A stretch of DNA of 5,454 nt from assembly GCA_046155815.1 (NCBI GenBank), contig JBJXFY010000096.1, forward strand, positions 1 through 5,454, given 5' to 3'. The position numbers and the translations under genes were made by a program. Below are positions 1 to 5,454 of this stretch, in pieces. Under the pieces are notes generated by a model. The model had not been told where the DNA came from and searched no databases. It saw only the letters and a list, made by a program, of their open reading frames with translations. Positions within the stretch are counted from its first letter, which is position 1. The number at the start of each line of letters is the position of its first letter. This DNA comes from JBJXFY01 sp046155815. GTDB taxonomy: Bacteria > Verrucomicrobiota > Verrucomicrobiia > Limisphaerales > CAIMTB01.

Positions 1-543
1 GTGATGGCGGACGGGCCGATCGTTTGTCCGAATCCCACGGGCTCGCGCCCGGTGGACCGCCTGACGCATACGCTCTTTGGCCGCTTCCACGCGGCGTGTC
101 ATCCGGCCAACGCCACCAAGTGCCCGCGTCCCGCGCGCGTGGCGGCGCGGCTGGCCCAGCTTGGATTCAAGGTCGGCTGGAAGCCGGCACGCGGGTCGCG
201 GCTCGTGGCGGAAGTCTATCCGCATCCCGCGATGGTGCGGCTCTTCGGGTTGGACCGGATCGTGAAGTACAAGAAGGGCCGGGTTGCGGAACGCCGCCGG
301 GAGTTCCGTCGTCTCCAGCGCCTGCTGTGCGCCGGCCTGGCCGGCGAGTTTCCGGAAGTCGTCCTGCCGCCGGAGACGCGGCGCCTGCTGCGCGCGCCGT
401 GGACGAAAGACATCGAGGACCAAACCGACGCGCTGTTCTGCGCGCTGATCGGCTGGCGGCACTGGCGCGACCGCGGCCGGAGCAGCGAGGTGATCGGTGA
501 CCTGGCGGCCGGCTTCATCCTGCTGCCGCGAACGGACGGCTGA
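1..543 (+). CDS. DUF429 family protein (predicted RNase H-fold nuclease), 5'-truncated
   Basis: This is the C-terminal 180 codons of a DUF429-type protein, ending in TGA at 541-543. The family is predicted to have an RNase H-like nuclease fold, but its substrate and role are not established. Visible hallmarks: the segment 'ADGPIVCPNPTGSRPVDR' (residues 3-20) matches the family's 'DAPL-x-x-PN-x-x-G-x-RP' block, with D4 at the usual acidic position. It is followed by 'GRFHAACHPAN' (27-37), 'EVYPHPAMVRLFGL' (71-84), a basic 'YKKGR' stretch (90-94) and the C-terminal acidic block 'EDQTDALFCAL' (139-149), then 'GDLAAGFILLP'. D4, E71 and D143 are candidate active-site acids by analogy. The frame is open to base 1. 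Family members usually carry another 50-70 N-terminal residues before this block, so the GTG at base 1 is probably an internal valine and the true start lies outside the window. The gene converges on the lipoprotein gene. The family call is fairly sure; the biochemical function is not. Confidence 0.82.
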   Translation: MMADGPIVCPNPTGSRPVDRLTHTLFGRFHAACHPANATKCPRPARVAARLAQLGFKVGWKPARGSRLVAEVYPHPAMVRLFGLDRIVKYKKGRVAERRREFRRLQRLLCAGLAGEFPEVVLPPETRRLLRAPWTKDIEDQTDALFCALIGWRHWRDRGRSSEVIGDLAAGFILLPRTDG

Positions 544-546
544 GCA

Positions 547-607
547 GGAGCGCGGGAGGACATGACGTGTGCGAAAGCCCGCGCTCCGACGGGCAAGCCC
601 GCGTCCT
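547..607. repeat. GC-rich inverted-repeat element (REP-like candidate) between convergent genes
   Basis: A perfect 10-bp inverted repeat, GGAGCGCGGG at 547-556 and CCCGCGCTCC at 578-587, encloses a 21-base loop that contains a further small palindrome (ACA at 560-562, TGT at 568-570). Directly after it the right arm is partly repeated: AAGCCCGCG occurs at 575-583 and again at 595-603, the second time followed by TCCT. The outer GTCCT at 603-607 is complementary to AGGAC at 557-561, so an alternative fold is possible. No T-tract follows on either strand, so it does not look like an intrinsic terminator. Dispersed elements built on GCGGGCTT...AAGCCCGC arms are, from memory, frequent in Verrucomicrobiota genomes, and this may be one of them. 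That is an inference. Only one copy is visible here. Confidence 0.5.
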
Positions 608-624
608 GAAACGCCGGGTGCCCC

Positions 625-658
625 AAGAAAAGCCGGCCCGGATCACTCCGGGCCGGCT
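625..658 (-). terminator. Intrinsic terminator of the LamG lipoprotein gene
   Basis: A perfect 11-bp stem, AGCCGGCCCGG at 631-641 paired with CCGGGCCGGCT at 648-658, encloses a 6-base loop. Read on the minus strand, the hairpin begins 18 bases past the TAG stop at 677-679 and runs straight into TTTTCTT, the complement of 625-631. This is the classic layout of a Rho-independent terminator for the minus-strand gene. On the plus strand no T-run follows the stem, so it should not act equally for the DUF429 gene, although the hairpin would still lie at that transcript's 3' end. Confidence 0.9.
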
Positions 659-676
659 GGCAGGCTGAACCTGGGC

Positions 677-3600
677 CTACTGCCGCAGGCGGAAGTACTG
701 CGTGCCGGTGCCCGCAGGCACGGTCACGGAGTTGTTGACCACGCCCGGCACGGCGGACCAGCCGCCGGGCAGCGCGGCGGTGCCCTCAAGCGTGAAGCCG
801 GTCACGCCGGCCGGCCACGAGAGGGTCACGTTTGAGCCGCTGCGGCTGATGCCCAGTTCCGGCGGGGCGGCGGCGGGCGGCTCGGCCGCGATGACAATCG
901 GGATGCCGGCGGCGGAAGGCCCGCCCAGCGCCTCGATCTCGGGCTTGGACAGCGCGCCCGAGCGCACCTGCACGTCGCTGACCCACCATTCACGGCGCTC
1001 GTCTTCGTCGCCGTCGGCGAAGAGGATGGCCTGCGGCCCCATCGTGCGGCGCGGGGCGTCCAGCGCGGCGCCGGTGGTCCAGTCGTTCTGGTAGATGCCG
1101 TTCACGTACTTCACCACGACCGGCGGGGTCGCGGCCATGTTGTAGGCGGCCACGACGCGGTGCCATTCGCCCGGCGTGAAGATGCCGGTGCCGATGTACC
1201 CGTCGGTGCCCTGGCCGAAGTTGTTCCCCTGCCAGAAGAGGTCGCCGTCGTCCGTGTTGGCCGGCACGCTGCTGAACTGGGCCATGGCGGCGGCCCCCGG
1301 GCCGCTGGTGCCGACCATCACGTCCAGCACCAGCGTGAACTGGTTCACGCGCGTGCCGCCGCCGTTCGGAGGGATGAGGTGATCCATGAGGTAGCCGATG
1401 TTCCGGCTGAGGTCGCCGGGCACGAACATCACGCGGGCGGGCTCGCCGTTGATGAGGGGCACGTCGGCAAAGTCATCCACGCCGGTCACGCCGTAGCGGG
1501 TGCCGGCGGCCGTCATTCCATTCGTGCCGTCCAAGTAAGACAGGTTGCGGCCCACGTTGGCGCCCAGATCGCCGAACTCAAAGTCCCACTGGCCGGTGAC
1601 CGTGGACTGCGGCGTGGCGACGGGGATGCCGTCCGCGGAGGGTCCGCCGAGCGCGGCGGCCTGCGCGTCGGTCAGCTTGCCGCTGCGGATCTGGATGCTG
1701 CTCACCCACATCTCGCGGCGCTCATCCTCGTCGCCGTCGGCGAAGAGGATCGCCTGCGGCCCCATCGTGCGGCGGGGCGTATCCAGCGCGGCGCCGGTGG
1801 TCCAGTCGTCCTGCTTGATGCCGTTGACGTACTTGGTCACGACCGGGGGGCTGGCGGCCATGTCGTAGGCGGCGACCATCCGATGCCACGCGCCGGCGGT
1901 GAAGGTGCCGCGGCCGCGGTAGCCGTCGGTGCCCTGGCCGAAGTTGTTGCCCTGCCAGAAGAGGTCGCCGTCATCCGTGTTGGCCGGCACGCTGCTGAAC
2001 TGGGCCAGCGAGGCGGCACCGGGGCCGCTTTCGGCGACGAACACGTCCATGACGAGGGTGAACTGGTTCACGCGCGTGCCGCCGCCGTTCGGGGCGATGC
2101 GGTGGGTCATGAGGTAGCCGATGTTGCGGCTCAGGTCGCCGGGCACGCGCATGATCCGCGCCGGCCGGCCGGCGATGTTCGTGATGCTGGCGAAGTCGCC
2201 TTCGCCCGTGGTGCCGTACTGGGTGCCCGTCTCCGTCGCGCCGCCGGGACCGTCGAGGTAGGCGAGCGGCGTGCCGATCGTGGCGCCGAGGTCGCCGAAG
2301 GCGAAGTCCCACTGGCCGGTCACGTTGCTCTCGGGGAGCGACTGCGGGATGCCGCCCGCGGAAGGCCCGCCAAGCAGGGCGAGCTGGGCGTCGCTCAACC
2401 GGCCGGCGCGGATCTGGATGCTGTTCACCACCATCTCGCGGCGTTCGTCCTCGTCGCCGTCGGCGAACAGGATGGCCTGCGGCCCCATCGTGCGGCGGGG
2501 CGTATCCAGCGCGGCGCCGGTGGTCCAGTCGTCCTGCTTGATGCCGTTCACGTACTTCACGACCACGGGCGGGCTGGCGGTCATGTCATAGGCCGCGGCC
2601 ATGCGGTGCCACGCGCCGGCGGTGAAGGTGCCGCGTCCACGGTAGCCGTCGGTGCCCTGGCCGAAGTTGTTGCCCTGCCAGAAGAGGTCGCCGTCGTCCG
2701 TGTTGGCCGGCACGCTGCTGAACTGGGCCAGCGAGGCCGCCCCGGGACCGGACTCCGCCACCCAGACGTCCATGATGAGCGTAAACTGGTTCACGCGGGT
2801 GCCGCCGCCGTTGGGGGCGATGCCGTGAGTCATGAGGTAGCCGATGCTGCGGCTGAGGTCGCCGGGCACGCGCATGACCTGCGCCGGCTGGCCGGCGATG
2901 TTCGCGATGTCCGCGAAGTCGCCCTGGCCCGTGGTGCCAAACTTCGTCCCTGCGGCGGTCAGGCCGGCCGGGCCGTCAAGGTAGGCGAGCGGCGTGCCGA
3001 CGGTGGCAGCGAGGCTGCCCGCGTCGAAATCCCACTGGCCGGTCACCGGCACGGCGGAGCCGCCGGCGACGTTGATCGTGAAGCTCCACGAGTTGGTGAA
3101 CGTGGCGCCGCCCGCGGCGGCGTACTCGAGGCGCACGAGGTTGTTCGGATCCAGGCGCGTGGCGTTCGGGTCGTAGCGGAGCGAGTAGCGGCGGCCGGTG
3201 CGGCCGGCGGTCTGCGGGGTGACCTGGGTGCCGTTCAGGAAGAGCTTCACCGAGGCGTCGTTCAGGGCGGTGAGGCCGTCAAAAAGGTCCACCGCGATGG
3301 GCGCGCTGGCGCTGTTGCCCGCGGAACCGGGCGGCGGGCTGACCTCGCCGATGTACGGGGCGCCGGTGCGGGCGACGCTGCTCGTCCGGTACGCCTTCAC
3401 GGAGCGCGCGTTCGCCGTGTCGTTCACCAGGATGCGCTCGCCGTCGGCCGTGACGGTGTACCAGTTCAGGTTGGCCTCGCGCGTGCCCTGCCAATAGACG
3501 AGGCGGAAGGGATAGACGCCCGCGGACGGGGCGGTGACGGTCCACTGGTTCTCGTTGCGGAAGGCGTTCTGGAAGCCAGGCGCGTTGCGCTGGTACTCGC

Positions 3601-4171
3601 CCACCTTCGTCGCAAAGAAGTCGTACGGGCTGACGCCGACGAAGACCTGGTAGTTGTCGTCGTCGTTCACGTCGGTGCGCTCGGCCGTGACGCTCACGCC
3701 GAAGGTCGTGTCGCCGGCCGGCAGATCGAGGAAGCCGACCACCTCGACGGCGAACTTGGCGGTGTGGCCGCCGCTGCCGGGCACGCCCGGAAAGGCTTCG
3801 GTCGCGAAGCTCGCGACGATGTTCAGGTCAATGTCCTGCACGTCCACCTGACCGGCGATCAGCTCGAAGCTGGCCAGGTCGGCGTTGTAGCTGCCGCCGG
3901 GGTTCGGTCCGGGCAGCGCCTCGTTCGTGACGGCGTTGCCTTGGCTGTCGGTCAGCGTCCCGTTGATCTGCCGCAGGGCGCGCTGGTACGTGTTGCCAAT
4001 CGCGGCGTCCTCAGGCGCCTGCGCCACACGGACGAGGAATCCGGGTTCGGAGCCCGAGCCGGCCGGGCCGGCGGCCGAGGGAGGGAGCGGCGTCGCGCCG
4101 GGAGCACTGGTGCAGCAGGCCAGCAAGGCCACGACCGCACCGGTCAGGACAGGGAGTCTCAGGGGATTCAT
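677..4171 (-). CDS. Large secreted lipoprotein with PA14-like, Ig-like and three LamG-like domains
   Basis: A complete 1164-residue protein. Start: the ATG at 4169-4171 is the only option, because the frame is closed by TAG at 4205-4207 and the 11 codons between contain no ATG, GTG or TTG. No Shine-Dalgarno sequence is visible before it. Residues 1-18 form a signal peptide (R5, then a hydrophobic stretch) ending in a lipobox, L16-L17-A18-C19, so lipid attachment at C19 by the signal peptidase II route is likely. A low-complexity Ala/Pro/Gly linker follows (about 22-45). Residues about 56-262 resemble PA14-like regions of Verrucomicrobiota, including 'AGVYPFRLVYWQGT' (217-230) and 'RILVNDTAN' (246-254). 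About 270-368 is an Ig-like domain. Residues 376-1091 are three LamG/concanavalin-like jelly-roll domains with an exact 241-residue period. A Pro/Ala linker (about 1092-1104) leads to a C-terminal beta cap ending 'QYFRLRQ'. No catalytic motif is recognised. Binding of carbohydrate or another surface ligand is the family-based guess. Transcription ends at the hairpin at 625-658. The coding call is very sure, the domain names moderately so, the function unknown. Confidence 0.93.
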   Translation of the reverse strand: MNPLRLPVLTGAVVALLACCTSAPGATPLPPSAAGPAGSGSEPGFLVRVAQAPEDAAIGNTYQRALRQINGTLTDSQGNAVTNEALPGPNPGGSYNADLASFELIAGQVDVQDIDLNIVASFATEAFPGVPGSGGHTAKFAVEVVGFLDLPAGDTTFGVSVTAERTDVNDDDNYQVFVGVSPYDFFATKVGEYQRNAPGFQNAFRNENQWTVTAPSAGVYPFRLVYWQGTREANLNWYTVTADGERILVNDTANARSVKAYRTSSVARTGAPYIGEVSPPPGSAGNSASAPIAVDLFDGLTALNDASVKLFLNGTQVTPQTAGRTGRRYSLRYDPNATRLDPNNLVRLEYAAAGGATFTNSWSFTINVAGGSAVPVTGQWDFDAGSLAATVGTPLAYLDGPAGLTAAGTKFGTTGQGDFADIANIAGQPAQVMRVPGDLSRSIGYLMTHGIAPNGGGTRVNQFTLIMDVWVAESGPGAASLAQFSSVPANTDDGDLFWQGNNFGQGTDGYRGRGTFTAGAWHRMAAAYDMTASPPVVVKYVNGIKQDDWTTGAALDTPRRTMGPQAILFADGDEDERREMVVNSIQIRAGRLSDAQLALLGGPSAGGIPQSLPESNVTGQWDFAFGDLGATIGTPLAYLDGPGGATETGTQYGTTGEGDFASITNIAGRPARIMRVPGDLSRNIGYLMTHRIAPNGGGTRVNQFTLVMDVFVAESGPGAASLAQFSSVPANTDDGDLFWQGNNFGQGTDGYRGRGTFTAGAWHRMVAAYDMAASPPVVTKYVNGIKQDDWTTGAALDTPRRTMGPQAILFADGDEDERREMWVSSIQIRSGKLTDAQAAALGGPSADGIPVATPQSTVTGQWDFEFGDLGANVGRNLSYLDGTNGMTAAGTRYGVTGVDDFADVPLINGEPARVMFVPGDLSRNIGYLMDHLIPPNGGGTRVNQFTLVLDVMVGTSGPGAAAMAQFSSVPANTDDGDLFWQGNNFGQGTDGYIGTGIFTPGEWHRVVAAYNMAATPPVVVKYVNGIYQNDWTTGAALDAPRRTMGPQAILFADGDEDERREWWVSDVQVRSGALSKPEIEALGGPSAAGIPIVIAAEPPAAAPPELGISRSGSNVTLSWPAGVTGFTLEGTAALPGGWSAVPGVVNNSVTVPAGTGTQYFRLRQ
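899..1600 (-). repeat. LamG-like tandem unit 3 (702 bp to the end of the GIP motif)
   Basis: Encodes residues 858-1091, in the same 241-residue register as units 1 and 2, and ends at 'LGGPSAAGIP' before the Pro/Ala linker. It is the most diverged copy. It reads 'GYIGTGIFTPGEWHRV' where units 1 and 2 read 'GYRGRGTFTAGAWHRM', and 'SKPEIEALGG' in place of the 'DAQ' form. It still keeps the invariant core 'AQFSSVPANTDDGDLFWQGN' (965-984) and 'TMGPQAILFADGDEDERRE' (1043-1061). Confidence 0.86.
1601..2323 (-). repeat. LamG-like tandem unit 2 (723 bp)
   Basis: Encodes residues 617-857, exactly the same length as unit 1. DNA identity with unit 1 is extreme in places: bases 1752-1825 are identical to 2475-2548 (74 in a row, offset 723). 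The 'NTDDGDLFWQGNN' region differs by a single silent change (GAT versus GAC) over a similarly long stretch. Divergence is concentrated in the first 60 or so residues and in the last 25. Confidence 0.88.
2324..3046 (-). repeat. LamG-like tandem unit 1 (723 bp)
   Basis: Encodes residues 376-616 of the lipoprotein, from 'VTGQWDF' to just before the next 'VTGQWDF'. It contains the core 'GDLFWQGNNFGQGTDGY' (494-510), 'WHRM' (521-524), 'KYVNGIKQDDW' (539-549), the acidic 'FADGDEDERRE' (569-579) and the terminal 'LGGPSAGGIP' (600-609). By hand count about 204 of 241 residues match unit 2 with no gaps, so these two copies are the closest pair. Confidence 0.88.
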
Positions 4172-4314
4172 GGGTGTGTTTACGAAACCGGACGGAACGC
4201 CCGGCTAATTCGCGGGGATCAATGTCACAGGTCGCCCGAAACTCCAGCGGAACAACGAAAAAGACCTGAAGAGTCCCTTGGCTCCCACAATTCGTGCGCC
4301 CGCCGAAGCCTGAA
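4172..4314. other. Intergenic gap between the two minus-strand genes
   Basis: There are 143 bases between the TGA of the lamin-tail gene (4315-4317) and the ATG of the lipoprotein gene. It is clearly less GC-rich than its flanks. No convincing -35/-10 pair with 16-18 spacing was found on the minus strand: a TTGTTC at 4250-4255 has no good -10 partner at the expected distance. No Shine-Dalgarno sequence precedes the ATG. Read-through from the lamin-tail gene and a promoter of unfamiliar type are both possible. Confidence 0.6.
4258..4279 (-). terminator. Weak terminator-like hairpin after the lamin-tail gene
   Basis: On the minus strand AAGGGAC (4279-4273) can pair with GTCTTTT (4265-4259) around a 7-base loop, and the right arm merges with a run of five T (4262-4258). 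Only three inner pairs are strong or normal Watson-Crick (GAC/GTC); two are G-T wobbles and the outer two are A-T. It could be a leaky terminator between the two genes, or chance. Confidence 0.22.
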
Positions 4315-5454
4315 TCAGCGAACCAGTCGGACGCGAACAAAGCGGGACTCGCCCGCGACGGGATGCTCCGGCCCAAACACCACCGGCCGCGTGACCTCGA
4401 CGGGCGGCATCTCCCACTTCACGGCCCACGTGCCGTCCAAGGCCGCGCCGGCCTCGACGACATACGCACGACCCGGTCGGGCCGTGAACTCGAGCGCGCC
4501 ATCGTCGCGCACGGCCAGCCGCAGCGCGCTGCCGGCGTCGCGCGGATCCGTGCCGGCGAGGTGTTCGGCGAGGTTCAACATGCCGTCCCCATCCGGATCC
4601 TCCGCGGCGTCTGCCGGATTCAGCCGGTCGAGGAAGTTCGCCAGTTCCCACGCGTCCGGCATCCCGTCGCCATCCGAGTCCGTGCCCGGCGGGGACTGGT
4701 CGCCCCCGCCCGGCGTGGGCGCCGCGAAGAAGGTGAATTCCTCCCCGCCGTTCGGCGTACGGCCCTCGGAGACGCCGGGCGTCTGCGTGAGATAAACGAC
4801 CCGGTCCACCGTCGTCCCGGCCGCGCCGATGAGCGCGATCTCGCCCTGGTCGTCCGCGAGCCGGAAGCCAAGGTGGCCGGGCCGCCGTTCGCCGTCCGTC
4901 CGCAGCGCCAGCGCCGCGCCGGGCGCAAGGAAGCTCAGCGGCGGGAAGGGCGAGTTGCGCGGGTCGCCGGCGAGGTTGTCCGTGAGGCTCAGGCCCTCCA
5001 GCGAAACGGGCAGGGCCGACGCGTTGAACAGCTCGACGAACGGCCGCACCGGCGAGCCCGGCGCGTCGGCGGCGAGCCATTCGTTGATCCGCACCGCGCC
5101 GGCTGCCGCCGCAAACGACGCCGGCTCGGGCGGCCCGGAAAAGAAGGGGCGCAGCAGGGTCCAGCGGCCGGCGGCGTCGCGGCCGACCGGCAGGTCCGCC
5201 ACCTGCGGGCCGAACTCCACCGCGTCCGCGAGGCGGCCGTCCGGCATGTACAGCCGGACCTGGTCGCCGTCCGCGTCGAGGCCGAAGCCGGTCGCGCCGG
5301 GCAGGGCCTGCGACGTGGCCGGCACCAGCAGCGAGGCCCAGCCGGCGATCACGGCGCCGACGGGAAACACGAAGCGGCGCGGGCGTTCCGGGTCGTCGGT
5401 GAGGCTCCAGCCGGCGAGCGGCACGGGCTCGTTGTCGAGGTTCTCCAGCTCGAT
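4315..5454 (-). CDS. Lamin-tail-domain secreted protein with calcium-binding block, N-terminus outside window
   Basis: The frame is open to the right edge: the last bases read 'IELENLDNEP' directly before the GTG codon at 5422-5424, so that GTG is an internal valine and 379 C-terminal residues are visible (numbered here from base 5454). Residues 1-112 are the end of one lamin-tail domain ('IELENLDNEPVPLAGWSLTD', then 'GDQVRLYMPDGRLADAVEFG' at 63-82). Residues about 118-250 are a second, complete one: 'VRINEWLAAD' (121-130), 'VELFNASALPVSLEGLSLTD' (140-159), 'GVSEGRTPNGG' (227-237) and 'APTPGG' (245-250). Residues 259-304 carry two acidic repeats, 'DSDGDGMPDAWE' and 'DPDGDGMLNLAEHLAGTDP', of the thrombospondin-3/EF-like calcium-binding kind. 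Residues about 308-379 form a beta-rich end domain closing in 'FVRVRLVR'. Lamin-tail domains in bacteria occur in exported proteins, often beside nucleases, phosphatases or CotH-like modules; any such partner would lie upstream, outside the window. The stop is 143 bp before the lipoprotein gene on the same strand. The domain calls are good; the role of the whole protein is unknown. Confidence 0.9.
   Translation of the reverse strand: MELENLDNEPVPLAGWSLTDDPERPRRFVFPVGAVIAGWASLLVPATSQALPGATGFGLDADGDQVRLYMPDGRLADAVEFGPQVADLPVGRDAAGRWTLLRPFFSGPPEPASFAAAAGAVRINEWLAADAPGSPVRPFVELFNASALPVSLEGLSLTDNLAGDPRNSPFPPLSFLAPGAALALRTDGERRPGHLGFRLADDQGEIALIGAAGTTVDRVVYLTQTPGVSEGRTPNGGEEFTFFAAPTPGGGDQSPPGTDSDGDGMPDAWELANFLDRLNPADAAEDPDGDGMLNLAEHLAGTDPRDAGSALRLAVRDDGALEFTARPGRAYVVEAGAALDGTWAVKWEMPPVEVTRPVVFGPEHPVAGESRFVRVRLVR

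Noticed and set aside
588..605. A second small hairpin, GGGC-AA-GCCC, in the convergent gap, considered as a plus-strand terminator.
   Set aside because: The loop would be only two bases and no T-tract follows. It is better read as part of the repeated right arm of the 547-607 element.
216..626. A minus-strand open frame of 136 codons opposite the DUF429 gene.
   Set aside because: Arg/Ser/Pro-rich composition with no family motifs, whereas the plus-strand frame matches DUF429 along its whole length.
1160..4795. A plus-strand open frame of 1211 codons, longer than the lipoprotein gene it lies opposite.
   Set aside because: Over the lipoprotein gene it is exactly in codon register with the minus-strand frame, so a stop could arise only where that gene uses TTA, CTA or TCA, codons that are rare at this GC content. 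Its product is a repetitive Ala/Val/Gly/Arg/His sequence with no recognisable domain, its repeats mirror the LamG units, and it runs across the intergenic gap into a second gene. It is a by-product of codon bias.
4205..5080. A minus-strand 291-codon frame overlapping the lamin-tail gene in another frame.
   Set aside because: Its product is almost entirely Arg, Gly, Ala and Pro, and the alternative frame carries clear lamin-tail and calcium-binding motifs and runs to the window edge.
5422..5424. GTG as a possible start of the lamin-tail protein.
   Set aside because: The ten codons upstream are in frame without a stop and encode 'IELENLDNEP', which completes the expected start of a lamin-tail domain, so the coding region continues beyond the window.
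1..5454. A defence, toxin-antitoxin or mobile-element system.
   Set aside because: No transposase, integrase, helicase, toxin-like small gene or CRISPR-type repeat is visible. The DUF429 gene alone, facing two surface-protein genes, is not evidence of a system.

Overview
The window is GC-rich (roughly two thirds G+C by eye) and fits a member of the Verrucomicrobiota or a close relative in the PVC group. This is inferred from protein style. There are lamin-tail domains, a calcium-binding block of the 'DSDGDGMPDAWE' type, LamG-like jelly-roll domains that end in 'LGGPSAxGIP', and C-terminal beta caps of the form 'GSNVTLSWP ... GW ... YFRLR'. All of these are common in large secreted proteins of that phylum. 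No taxon can be fixed without a search.

Layout: (1) 1-543, plus strand: the C-terminal part of a DUF429 (RNase H-fold, predicted nuclease) protein, cut by the left edge. (2) 544-676: a short convergent intergenic region with an inverted-repeat element and a strong intrinsic terminator that reads on the minus strand. (3) 677-4171, minus strand: a complete 1164-residue predicted lipoprotein. It has a PA14-like N-terminal region, an Ig-like domain, three LamG-like domains in perfect 723-bp register, and a C-terminal cap. (4) 4172-4314: a 143-bp intergenic gap. (5) 4315-5454, minus strand: the C-terminal 379 residues of a lamin-tail-domain protein, cut by the right edge.

The two minus-strand genes probably both encode exported, surface or extracellular multidomain proteins built from beta-sandwich modules. 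They may belong to one transcription unit, because the gap is short and no convincing promoter is visible in it. No enzyme active site is recognisable in either, so adhesion, carbohydrate binding or surface structure is the most that can be inferred. The DUF429 gene points the other way and has no visible functional link to them.

I see no RNA genes, CRISPR arrays, transposases or attachment sites. I do not see a convincing new system. The most distinctive features are the three LamG copies with signs of recent sequence homogenisation, and the palindromic element between the convergent genes.
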